Assembly (NCBI GenBank): GCA_018701215.1
Contig: JABIWH010000049.1
Span: 1 to 46,631 of the forward strand
DNA from: Rhodospirillaceae bacterium
GTDB lineage: Bacteria; Pseudomonadota; Alphaproteobacteria; GCA-2731375
Direction of reading: 5' to 3'
Length of the DNA: 46,631 nt
Below, one piece after another: positions 8,303 through 16,459 of the stretch. Position 1 is the stretch's first letter. Each line of letters begins with the position of its first letter. A program made the position numbers and the translations under genes. The notes under the pieces were generated by a model. It saw only the letters and a program-made list of their open reading frames with translations, made no database searches and had not been told where the DNA came from.

Positions 8303-10425
8303 GTCCTTGGCCCCCAATAGTCGTCCGGTCCATTCCAGTCCGGGTCCGCGTCCGCCAGTTTAACCCGGCCAATACGGTTGTTCATCAGGCCGCCCAAATA
8401 CAGATAACCCCGATGTTCGCGCATGGATGTGATGGCGGGATGGCTTTCCCCGCCCTTGTCCCAATAAGAGGACAGTACTTCGCCTGTCTCCGTGAATTTG
8501 ATGACACAGCCGTTATTGATGTTGGGATAGATCCATTCATCGGGCGGCACCCGCTTGACCATACGGGTGCGGAAACCGGGCATCTGCATGGCCAGATCGA
8601 AGGCCGGCGTGCGCATACCGGTCATGGCCAGCCAATAATTGCCATCAGAGGCGCGGTTGATATTATCCGGGTTGCCGGGCAGGTGTTCGATTACCGTCTC
8701 CAATGTGCCCTTCTTGGGCCCGGCGATCCAATAGCGCATGATGTTGCAGACCCAGGTCTGGGCGAAAAAGATCGACTGACCGTCGTTCGCCATGCAGACC
8801 CCGTTGGGGAACATCAAATCCCTTAACAGCGTGCGGGTCTGTCCCGTCTTGGGATCATGGCAGATGATGCGGCCATTGCCCCGGCCCTCCAGACCATCCA
8901 TGGCCCAGGAATGCATCTCATAGCGAATGGTGGCTTCCGAGAAATAGATCTTGCCATCCGGCGCGATATCCAGATCGTCGGCCAGGCGCAGACGACTGTC
9001 ATCGTTGATTTTCCAAGGCGTGCGGTTGGTTTCGTCCGTGACTTTAAAGACCTCGCCATCTGGCTTTACGCCATAGACGCCCATGCCGCCGATACAGACC
9101 AGCAGGTTATCGTCGCGGTCAAAGGCCAAGCCCAGGGGGCGGCCGCCGATACGAGCAAAAACCTCGCAATGTTCAAAGTTCTCACCGGACAGGCGCATGA
9201 TCCAGCCTTCCCGGGTGCCTGTATAGATCCGCCCCTCGCGATCCAGAATAATATCCTCGGGGCCATCCACCTGCCCCAGGCCGATCGCCTGGGCATCGTT
9301 CAGAGTAGAGTTCTGCGCATAGATGGTGCCTGAATCTTCGGTCGCGTCCGGCAGCTCGCCCAGATCGAGGAAGGCCGGCACAACATAGATTTTCGAGATC
9401 GCCTTGTTCTTGTTCTTCAGCCATTTTACATCAATGCCCACGGCCACCAGCATGATCAGGCCTTCCAGGGCAAACGTCGGCCCGCCCGTAACGCCCAGGC
9501 GGACCAGGCCGTTGATCAGTACCAGAATGGTCGTCGCCCCGATCAAAGCGCGCCCGACCGAACCCTTGCCCCCAGCCAGAGAGACTCCGCCCAGCACCGC
9601 CGCCGTTAGGGCCATGACCTCCAGACCATCGCCGGTGTTCGACGACGAGCTGTTCAGCCGCGCGGCATACATCAAGCCGCCCAGGGAACAGAGCATGCCC
9701 GAAAGCACATAGGTCCAGAAAATCGTGCGGTTAATGGGAATGCCCGCATGGCGTGCCGCCTTGCGGTTGGAGCCGATGGCCGCGATATGCCAGCCGGGCC
9801 GCGAACGGCTGAGAAGCGCATGGCCAATCACCGCGATGACCATCAGGATACAGACGTTGGCCGGAATACCCCACAGGGTGCCCTCGCCCAAAAATTCCCA
9901 TACCGGGCTTTCATTGTAGGCGGTGGCGATATCCACCGCGAAGACCGGCGCGGTCAAATCAAAGGTGGCGCGAAAAATGATCAAGGTGACCAGGGTGGTC
10001 AAAAATGCGCCCAGCTTCAGATAGCCAATCAGGAAACCATTGCAGGCCCCCATCAAGCCGCCGGAGAGCAATACCAAGACCAGCACCAGGCCGATATGCA
10101 GCTCGTACACATTGAACAATATCAGAGCGATGAAATCCGCCATGGCGAATATGGCGCCCACGGACAGATCAATACCACCAACAATCAGAACCACGGTCAT
10201 GGCGAGGACGACGAAGCCGAATTCCGCGAACTGAGAGGAGGTCTCGGCGAGGTTATCCAGGCTAAGATAGTTCGGAATGGCGACGGCGCAGAACGTGAGA
10301 ACGCCCAACATCATGATGAAAGGAACCGCCGGTTCCATCCATCGCTTGGCCAGCAATTCGGCCAGGGTCCGCTGAAAAGACCATTTCGCGTGCAGCTTCA
10401 GATATGTATCGGTGATGACGGACAT
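8299..10425 (-). CDS. Sugar ABC permease fused to a strictosidine-synthase-like propeller
   Basis: 708 residues. Residues 1-340 are a complete RbsC/AraH-type permease (PF02653 family by motif) with about ten hydrophobic segments and hallmark regions VGGIDLSVGA near 83-91 and GGVSLAGGKGSVGRALIGA near 279-297. After a charged linker (KWLKNKNK, 335-342), residues about 385-700 form a beta-propeller with FPNGV, AQTWVCNIMRYW and LPGNPDNI motifs typical of strictosidine-synthase/APMAP-like proteins. A free permease is only about 330 residues, so this is a true in-frame fusion: there is no stop or frameshift at the junction. The ATG at 10425 is preferred over an upstream TTG. If the permease ends in the cytoplasm, as in relatives, the propeller would sit at the import exit. 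Confidence 0.87.
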   Translation of the reverse strand: MSVITDTYLKLHAKWSFQRTLAELLAKRWMEPAVPFIMMLGVLTFCAVAIPNYLSLDNLAETSSQFAEFGFVVLAMTVVLIVGGIDLSVGAIFAMADFIALILFNVYELHIGLVLVLVLLSGGLMGACNGFLIGYLKLGAFLTTLVTLIIFRATFDLTAPVFAVDIATAYNESPVWEFLGEGTLWGIPANVCILMVIAVIGHALLSRSRPGWHIAAIGSNRKAARHAGIPINRTIFWTYVLSGMLCSLGGLMYAARLNSSSSNTGDGLEVMALTAAVLGGVSLAGGKGSVGRALIGATTILVLINGLVRLGVTGGPTFALEGLIMLVAVGIDVKWLKNKNKAISKIYVVPAFLDLGELPDATEDSGTIYAQNSTLNDAQAIGLGQVDGPEDIILDREGRIYTGTREGWIMRLSGENFEHCEVFARIGGRPLGLAFDRDDNLLVCIGGMGVYGVKPDGEVFKVTDETNRTPWKINDDSRLRLADDLDIAPDGKIYFSEATIRYEMHSWAMDGLEGRGNGRIICHDPKTGQTRTLLRDLMFPNGVCMANDGQSIFFAQTWVCNIMRYWIAGPKKGTLETVIEHLPGNPDNINRASDGNYWLAMTGMRTPAFDLAMQMPGFRTRMVKRVPPDEWIYPNINNGCVIKFTETGEVLSSYWDKGGESHPAITSMREHRGYLYLGGLMNNRIGRVKLADADPDWNGPDDYWGPRT

Positions 10426-10526
10426 GAAGGGCCTGTGCTTACCTGGACGGCGATGTAGTTTGTTCTGGGACAACGACGGTCCCGGCGGAGAGCACCCCCA
10501 CCGAGACCGTTACGCAGTGTTTTGGC

Positions 10527-11552
10527 TTACTTCTTCTTGCCCATCAGGTCGCGGCAATCGCCCGGCATCACGGTTGCCTTGGCGTGCCGCAGGATTGGTG
10601 TGTACAGGGCAAACGGCCGCTCGCCCGGCTCCACCTTCATCTGCGCCATGGCCTGAATGGCATTGACCACATCCCGGCCTTGGAGATAGCTGTCATAGCT
10701 GTAATGCTTGTCCAGGGTGCCCGCCTGCAGGGCATCGCAGACCGGGCGTGAATTACTGCCCGAGCCATAGACCAGCACCTGGCCGGTCTTGCCGGCTTCC
10801 TTGATGGCTTGACCCGAACCCATCATCATGATGCCCCAGACGCCAACCGTCGCGCACAGATCGGGATGCTGTTGCAGCACCGCCGCCGTGATGTCATGGG
10901 CCTTGGAGGCGTCCCATTGCGCGGCCTGGTCGTTGACCACATTGATCTTGCCCGACGCCTTGAAAGCCTTCATCAGGCCGACGTTGAACCAGACATTGGC
11001 GGCAGCGGTCAATTCGCCCTGTACGATGGCGACCTTGCCGCTCTTGCCAGCGCATTCCTTGACGATGTCCGCGCCGATTTCCTCGCCGTGGCTGACCCAG
11101 TCAACGCCAACGAAGCCGGACGAGCGGTAGTTCGACGCCATGTTCAGCTGAATAACATGTGTGCCGTTCTGTTCCGCCTTGCGGAATTGTTTGGCAAAGA
11201 CCTGAACATCCGGATTCTGCACGATCAGATAATCGACCTTTTCCGAGATCAGCGCGGCAATCGCTTGCGACATGGCGTTCATGTTCCAGGCCGGATCCTT
11301 GACCACGTATTTCATGCCGATTTCCGTCGCCGCATCGCGTATGCCCGCATCCCAATAATCAGACAGGGGCAGGCCCAAGCTGATCGGCACAAAGGCCACG
11401 GTCTTGCCGGTTACTGATTTGACGAAATCACTGCGCACCATGCGCTCTGTCTTGCCGCTGATCTTGCCCGCCGCCAGCGCGCCGCCGGCGGCCAGCGCGA
11501 CCGTTGTGGCCATGGCCGCCACGGCCAAGCCTCTGAGAAGTTTATGTGTCAT
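10527..11552 (-). CDS. Sugar ABC transporter periplasmic binding protein, RbsB type
   Basis: A 341-residue exported type-1 periplasmic binding protein. It has a signal peptide MTHKLLRGLAVAAMATTVAL followed by AAGGALAAGK, with cleavage likely after ALA. The mature chain has the two-lobe pattern of this family: VAFVPISLGLPLSDYW at the start of lobe 1, then LISEKVDYLIVQNPD and a late VLVYGSGSNSRPV. The ATG at 11552 has GGGAGAG upstream; an upstream TTG is rejected. Flanked by two permease genes, it gives the solute specificity of the operon. The ligand cannot be named from sequence alone; the PBP1 fold and propeller partners suggest a sugar, sugar acid or lactone. Confidence 0.9.
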   Translation of the reverse strand: MTHKLLRGLAVAAMATTVALAAGGALAAGKISGKTERMVRSDFVKSVTGKTVAFVPISLGLPLSDYWDAGIRDAATEIGMKYVVKDPAWNMNAMSQAIAALISEKVDYLIVQNPDVQVFAKQFRKAEQNGTHVIQLNMASNYRSSGFVGVDWVSHGEEIGADIVKECAGKSGKVAIVQGELTAAANVWFNVGLMKAFKASGKINVVNDQAAQWDASKAHDITAAVLQQHPDLCATVGVWGIMMMGSGQAIKEAGKTGQVLVYGSGSNSRPVCDALQAGTLDKHYSYDSYLQGRDVVNAIQAMAQMKVEPGERPFALYTPILRHAKATVMPGDCRDLMGKKK

Positions 11553-11592
11553 GTCTAGCTCTCCCTTATTTTGCTGCAATTAGATTGCTTGC

Positions 11593-12588
11593 TTAGTGAT
11601 CCCCTTGCTTGTCGGTTTCCTCGTCCTTGGGGTGCAGGCGGCGGTCGATCACGATCGCGGCCAACAGGACGACGCTTTTTGCGATGTTCTGGGCATCGCT
11701 GTTAATATTCAAAATAGTCATGCCGTTTAACAGAATGCCGATCAGGCAGGCACCGACCACGACGCTGACGATGCTGCCCCTGCCCCCGCTAAGGCTGATA
11801 CCTCCCAGCACCACGACCAGCAGCACGTCAAAGACCAGGGTCGAATTGATCACCTCGGTGTTCATGGAGGCAACGGACGCCGATAGGGTGATGCCGGCGA
11901 TGAAGGCGATAAAGGCGGAGAAGGCATAGGAAAAAATAATCAGCGGCCGCACGGCCACGCCCATCAGGCGGGCCGCCATCATATTGTCACCCAGGCCGAA
12001 GATATGACGCCCCACCACGGTTCGGCTTAACATCCAATGCACCGCCAGGGCGGCGATGACAAAAATGATGATCGGCATGGGAATGCCAAAGACCTGGCCC
12101 TGGCCGAAGAACAGAAAATTCTCGGCCCCCTTGGGCGGATAGGCATGCACGCCGTCGATCAGCAACCAACGGCCCACGCCGAAACAAACCAGGCCCGAGG
12201 CCAGGGTGGCGAACAAGGGTGGAATTTCGATGAATGCAATCACCCAGCCGTTCAAAATGCCCATGGCCAAGGCAAACATCAGTCCCAAGGCCATCGCCGG
12301 ATACAGCCCCATGCCACCGTTCATCAGGGTCAAGACCCAGGCCGCTGATATGGCCATCACCGAAACCTGAGACAGATCAAGGCCACGGCCGATCACCACC
12401 ACCGCCATGCCAGTGCTGAGAATGCCCAGAATAGCGATGCTGCGCAGCATGGTGATGACATTGCCCAGAGATGCAAAGCCCGTTAGTGCCACGGCAAAAA
12501 AGATGAAACAAGCCACCGCGATGGCGAAGACAATCAGTTCCTGGCTAGGCTTGCCAAATCGTGACGCACGCATTCGCTCGGTCGCCAC
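11593..12588 (-). CDS. Sugar ABC transporter permease, RbsC type
   Basis: A 331-residue inner-membrane permease of about ten segments, paralogous to the N-terminal half of the fusion protein downstream. Family motifs are GRGLDLSQVSVMAI and the late GGISLSGGRGSIVSVVVGACLIG. First gene of the leftward sugar operon. The start is uncertain: GTG at 12588 and ATG at 12573 both lack a good ribosome site, whereas a perfect AGGAGG (12621-12626 on the minus strand) stands 5 bp before an in-frame ATT at 12615, which would add nine residues. The two permeases may form a heterodimer (inference). Confidence 0.88.
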   Translation of the reverse strand: MATERMRASRFGKPSQELIVFAIAVACFIFFAVALTGFASLGNVITMLRSIAILGILSTGMAVVVIGRGLDLSQVSVMAISAAWVLTLMNGGMGLYPAMALGLMFALAMGILNGWVIAFIEIPPLFATLASGLVCFGVGRWLLIDGVHAYPPKGAENFLFFGQGQVFGIPMPIIIFVIAALAVHWMLSRTVVGRHIFGLGDNMMAARLMGVAVRPLIIFSYAFSAFIAFIAGITLSASVASMNTEVINSTLVFDVLLVVVLGGISLSGGRGSIVSVVVGACLIGILLNGMTILNINSDAQNIAKSVVLLAAIVIDRRLHPKDEETDKQGDH

Positions 12589-12859
12589 CGCCCCGGCTTC
12601 CCCAATTTTCGAAATAACAGCCTCCTGACGGCGCCCCGCCGAACGGTCATCCGTCTACGTGAAACAACACCTGTCTAAAACTCCCGCATCTATAGCGTGC
12701 GGTTTGAGGCCATAGGCTATCGTTGAAAATGGCGTCGGGCAAGTTTCCAGAGAAGATGCCCCGTTCAATTGCGCCAGTTGGCATGATGAAGATTGACAAA
12801 AACCGGCAACAATCACATGTTCGCGGCCAGCGAAACCGTAATAAGTGAGGCCAACGATT
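12589..12859. promoter_or_regulatory. Divergent promoter region, sugar operon and acyl-CoA dehydrogenase
   Basis: About 270 bp between divergent genes. On the plus strand TTGACA (12793-12798) is a perfect -35; the -10 position 17 bp on (CATGTT) is weak. A GAGG ribosome site precedes the dehydrogenase ATG at 12860. On the minus strand AGGAGG serves the permease. I see no convincing operator. Confidence 0.35.
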
Positions 12860-14107
12860 ATGTCCGGAACCGACCAAGAGTTATTTAATTTAGCGATGTC
12901 AGAAGAATCGCGACCATTGATGTATGCGGTGCAAAAGCACATCACCGAGAACGTGGCGCCGATCACGGAGGAGTTTTTTGCCCTAAACGACGAAAAAGAA
13001 GATCGCTGGACTTGGCATCCCCGGCAGACGGAACTGCTCGAAGGCGCCAAGGCGAAAGCCAAGGAATCCGGGCTGTGGAACTTCTTCCTGCCCGATGCCG
13101 AAACGGGCCAGGGCCTGAATAATCTGGACTATGCCTATATCGCCGCCGAATTGGGCAAATACAGCCTGGCCTCGGAAACCCTGAATTGCAGCGCGCCCGA
13201 TACCGGCAATATGGAAGTGCTGGAGCGCGTGGGCACGCCGGAGCAAAAGGATAAATGGCTGACGCCACTGCTGAACGGCGAGATCCGCTCGGCTTTTGCC
13301 ATGACGGAGCCGGGTGTGGCCTCGTCGGATGCGAAGAACATTTCCACCAGCGCGGTGCTGAAAAACGGCGAATGGGTCATCAACGGCGAGAAATATTATA
13401 TTTCCGGCGCCGGCGACCCCCGTTGCAAGATCATGATCACCATGGTCAAGACCTCTCCCGATGCCCCACCCGCCAAGCAGCAGTCGCAGATCCTGGTGCC
13501 CATCGACACCCCCGGTGTCGAGATCGTGGAGGGCATGAGGGTGTTCGGCCAGGATCATGCGCCCAAGGGCCATATGCATATCCGCTTCAACGATGTCCGC
13601 GTACCGGAAGAAAACATGCTGCTGGGCGAAGGCCGTGGTTTCGAGATCTCGCAGCTCCGTTTGGGCCCGGGCCGCATCCATCACTGCATGCGCTCGCTCG
13701 GCTCGGCCGAAAAAGCGCTGGAGCTGATGGTCAAGCGGGCCGGCAACCGCGAGGCGTTCGGCAAGACGATCCTGAAACTGGGCAAGAACCTGGAAGTCAT
13801 CTCGCGCGCCCGCATCGAAATTGATGCCATGCGCCTGATGGTGCTGCAGGCGGCCAAGGCCATGGATGTCATGGGCAATAAGGAGGCCCGCGTCTACGTC
13901 TCCGCCATCAAGGCCATGGTGCCGGAAAAAGTCTGCGTGATCATAGATCAGGCCATGCAGATGCACGGTGCCACGGGCATCTCCCATTGGTCACCGCTGC
14001 CCGATATGTACCACCACCAGCGCCACCTGCGTTTCGCCGATGGCCCGGACGAAGTCCATCACATGGTGGTAGGCCGCGCCGAGGCCCAGAAACACGGAGC
14101 CTGGTAA
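12860..14107 (+). CDS. Acyl-CoA dehydrogenase family protein
   Basis: A 415-residue flavoprotein of full length for the acyl-CoA dehydrogenase family, which oxidises acyl-CoA thioesters at C2-C3 with FAD and passes electrons to ETF. Visible segments are AFAMTEPGVASSDAKNI (flavin/substrate contacts), GEKYYISGAGDPR in the middle beta-domain, RAGNREAFGKTI, and near the end QMHGATGISHWSPL and RFADGPDEVHHMVVGR, the last typical of the ACAD10/11-like and FadE-like branch. The ATG at 12860 follows GAGG; the upstream GTG at 12845 is less likely. Monocistronic, closed by a strong terminator. The substrate is unknown. Confidence 0.92.
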   Translation: MSGTDQELFNLAMSEESRPLMYAVQKHITENVAPITEEFFALNDEKEDRWTWHPRQTELLEGAKAKAKESGLWNFFLPDAETGQGLNNLDYAYIAAELGKYSLASETLNCSAPDTGNMEVLERVGTPEQKDKWLTPLLNGEIRSAFAMTEPGVASSDAKNISTSAVLKNGEWVINGEKYYISGAGDPRCKIMITMVKTSPDAPPAKQQSQILVPIDTPGVEIVEGMRVFGQDHAPKGHMHIRFNDVRVPEENMLLGEGRGFEISQLRLGPGRIHHCMRSLGSAEKALELMVKRAGNREAFGKTILKLGKNLEVISRARIEIDAMRLMVLQAAKAMDVMGNKEARVYVSAIKAMVPEKVCVIIDQAMQMHGATGISHWSPLPDMYHHQRHLRFADGPDEVHHMVVGRAEAQKHGAW

Positions 14108-14131
14108 GCCTACCAACGAAAGCTGGTTTTA

Positions 14132-14172
14132 GCGGGGGCGGTCTTTTGCAAAGGCCGCCCCCGCGTCTTTTT
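14132..14172 (+). terminator. Rho-independent terminator after acyl-CoA dehydrogenase
   Basis: A GC-rich stem GCGGGGGCGG (14132-14141) pairs with CCGCCCCCGC (14155-14164), followed by TCTTTTTATT. The stem of 10 bp and a U-run make a textbook terminator. It lies between convergent genes and may serve both. Confidence 0.88.
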
Positions 14173-14953
14173 ATTCCACGGATATTCTGGACGGCGGCAC
14201 GCCCATCACCTTGCCAAAGGCGGCGGAGAAGGCGGAGGCGCTGCGATAGCCATGCTGTTGCGCCACACGGGCAATAGGCACGCCGCGCGACAGCGCCTCG
14301 AGCGCATTGTGAAAGCGGATGCGCTGTCGCCATCGATTGAAACTCATGCCCAAATCGCGCTCGAACAAACGGGCCAATGTGCGGGCCGAGGCGCCCGCGA
14401 CGCCGGACCAAGCTTCCAAGGTCCTGCGGTCCGAGGGATCGGCAAGCAGTCCGGCGCAGAGCCGTTGCAGCCTTGCATCCTTCGGCAAGGGGACCTTGAG
14501 GGATAGTTCACGGGCCCGGCCGATTTCCAACTCGATTAGTTGCGCTATGAGGCCGCCCCGGCTGTCCGGGTCATAGACCATTGGTTCCTCGCTAAGTGCC
14601 AGGACCAATTCACGCAACAAAGGCGACACCGCGACAACGGACAAGTCACGGCGGCGCGCGTCCGTCGCCGCCGTATCGATATACAAGGTCCGCATTTCGA
14701 CATTACCATGCATGCTGACGGCATGGTGGGTTCCGGCAGGGATATAAACCGCGCTGTCCCGCGGCACGATCCAGGCCTCCGCCTCGGTCCGCAAGCGCAT
14801 GATCCCGCCGGCTGCATAGAGCAGTTGATCGCGCTCATGTTCATGCAGCGGTATGACAAAGCCATCCGCGAAGCTTTTCGACATCAAACCGATCGCTTGG
14901 GGCAGGCCCTGATAATCCTGAGGGTCCGTGCTGCGTTCATCATGGACAGTCAT
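14171..14953 (-). CDS. AraC-family transcriptional regulator with cupin sensor
   Basis: 260 residues. The N-terminal half is a cupin-like ligand domain (HEHERDQLLYAAGG, then YIPAGTHHAVSMHG); the C-terminal half from about residue 160 has two helix-turn-helix motifs of AraC type (ASARTLARLFERDLGMSFNRW and IARVAQQHGYRSASAFSAAFGK), ending in PPSRI. It is divergent from the MFS transporter gene, 145 bp apart, an arrangement common for NimR-like regulators that control the neighbouring exporter. The intergenic palindrome is the likely binding site. The ATG at 14953 has GGGGAC just upstream; an ATG at 14943 is an alternative. Confidence 0.88.
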   Translation of the reverse strand: MTVHDERSTDPQDYQGLPQAIGLMSKSFADGFVIPLHEHERDQLLYAAGGIMRLRTEAEAWIVPRDSAVYIPAGTHHAVSMHGNVEMRTLYIDTAATDARRRDLSVVAVSPLLRELVLALSEEPMVYDPDSRGGLIAQLIELEIGRARELSLKVPLPKDARLQRLCAGLLADPSDRRTLEAWSGVAGASARTLARLFERDLGMSFNRWRQRIRFHNALEALSRGVPIARVAQQHGYRSASAFSAAFGKVMGVPPSRISVE

Positions 14954-15020
14954 GGCGTCCCCATTTTCGATTGATCGTGCATTTTGTCATAAACGCGACG
15001 AAATTTGGCATGACATCGCC

Positions 15021-15061
15021 TTTACGCCAAGCGTAAATTGACACGGGACGCCAAGCGCAAA
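15021..15061. promoter_or_regulatory. Operator-like palindrome plus direct repeat, AraC/MFS spacer
   Basis: TTTACGCCAAGCGTAAA (15021-15037) is a perfect inverted repeat with 7-bp arms around CAA. Its right part, ACGCCAAGCGTAAA, recurs as ACGCCAAGCGCAAA at 15048-15061, 24 bp on. A consensus -35 TTGACA (15038-15043) for the rightward MFS gene lies between the copies. Two sites flanking a -35 suit control by the divergent AraC-type protein; the protein assignment is inference. Confidence 0.65.
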
Positions 15062-15098
15062 TGGTGGCGGACGCAAATGTTATGGGGAAAGCGCACTC

Positions 15099-16361
15099 AT
15101 GGACCGGGATCGAACATATTTCTTTTTGCTGAACATCGGCCATTTCATGGACCACTTGTTCACCTTGGTTTTCGCGACGGTGGCGGCCCTGGTGCTGTAT
15201 CGGGAATGGGGGCTTGGCTATGCCGAACTGATCGCCTATGCGACGCCGGGATTTTTCGCGTTTGGCGTTTTTTCGCTACCGGCGGGTTGGATTGCCGATA
15301 AATGGACCCGCGACGGCATGATGTGCGTGTTCTTCATTGGCATCGGCCTGGCATCCATCGCCACGGGTTTCACCGAAACGCCCTTGCAGATCGGCATCGG
15401 CTTGTTCGTGATCGGCATGTTCGCAGCCATCTATCATCCGGTCGGTCTGGCTATTGTCACCACGAAGTGGCGCAATACGGGCATGCGCATAGCCGCTAAT
15501 GGCGTATGGGGCAATCTTGGCGTCGCCTCCGCCGCGCTTATCGCCGGCTACCTGATCGATCATGGTAGTTGGCGCATGGCGTTTATCATCCCGGGCTGCG
15601 TTTCCATTGTCTTGGGCTTTGCCTACATGGCGCTGCGCTGGGACGGCATTCATGCCGAACGAACCGCAACAATTGCGCCGGACGCCGGCAGTGTCGCACC
15701 GCCCTCCGCCTCCTACCGTTCATTGTTGTTGCGGGTCTCGATAATCGTGTTTTTCACGACCGCCGTATCATCCGTGATATTCCAGGCCACAACATTCGCG
15801 CTGCCGAAGATATTCGACGAGCGCCTGCAAGGCCTGGCGGCAGAGCTGTCCGCCTGGATTCAAAACGTCGCCGGCGCCGGCCAAAGCGACGTGGCAACAG
15901 TGATTGGGTCACTGGCCTTCATCGTCTTCGCGGTGGCGTCAATCGCGCAGCTGGTGGTCGGCAGCATGCTCGACCGCTTCGGTCCGCGCCACGTCTTCAT
16001 GGTGGTCGCGACCATCCAACTGATCTTCTTCATGGCGATGCCGGGGCTGCGGGATGGTATGGCGCTTGCCGTGGCCTTGTGCTTCATGCTTGGCGCCTTT
16101 GGCCAGATCCCGATCAATGATTATATGATCGGCAAGACGGCCAGCGGCGCCTATCGGGCCCGTATTTATGGCGTCCGCTATGTGGTCAGCTTTACCGCCC
16201 TGGCGACATCCTTGCCGTTTATCGCCTTTGTCTATCAAACCTGGGGCTTTGATACCTTGTTTCGTATTCTGGCCGGCGCTGCCATCGTGATCTTCTGCGC
16301 GGTGACGATCCTGCCGAGGAAACTGCCAACGCCCGAGGTGGCGGCGGAGGCGGCTGAGTAG
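15099..16361 (+). CDS. Major facilitator superfamily transporter
   Basis: A 420-residue inner-membrane protein with about twelve hydrophobic segments and a polar central loop near residues 185-205. The loop between segments 2 and 3 contains GWIADKWTRDGMM, the MFS motif-A region, and the equivalent in the second half is GSMLDRFGPRHVF. The overall look recalls the fosmidomycin-resistance-like branch of MFS, but the substrate is not deducible. GGGGA lies before the ATG. It is transcribed away from the AraC regulator, which probably controls it. The 98 bp after it and before glpD show no clear terminator. Confidence 0.85.
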   Translation: MDRDRTYFFLLNIGHFMDHLFTLVFATVAALVLYREWGLGYAELIAYATPGFFAFGVFSLPAGWIADKWTRDGMMCVFFIGIGLASIATGFTETPLQIGIGLFVIGMFAAIYHPVGLAIVTTKWRNTGMRIAANGVWGNLGVASAALIAGYLIDHGSWRMAFIIPGCVSIVLGFAYMALRWDGIHAERTATIAPDAGSVAPPSASYRSLLLRVSIIVFFTTAVSSVIFQATTFALPKIFDERLQGLAAELSAWIQNVAGAGQSDVATVIGSLAFIVFAVASIAQLVVGSMLDRFGPRHVFMVVATIQLIFFMAMPGLRDGMALAVALCFMLGAFGQIPINDYMIGKTASGAYRARIYGVRYVVSFTALATSLPFIAFVYQTWGFDTLFRILAGAAIVIFCAVTILPRKLPTPEVAAEAAE

Positions 16362-16459
16362 ACGCCACATCAGTCACGGCTTCGACGGCCTTCCAAAAAT
16401 CCAACTCTGGGATATGATCCCACGGGACATCGAGGACAGGACGGCAAGCGTCGAGGAAA

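Noticed and set aside
12983..13987. 334-codon open frame on the minus strand
   Set aside because: Antisense to the acyl-CoA dehydrogenase, whose motifs are clear.
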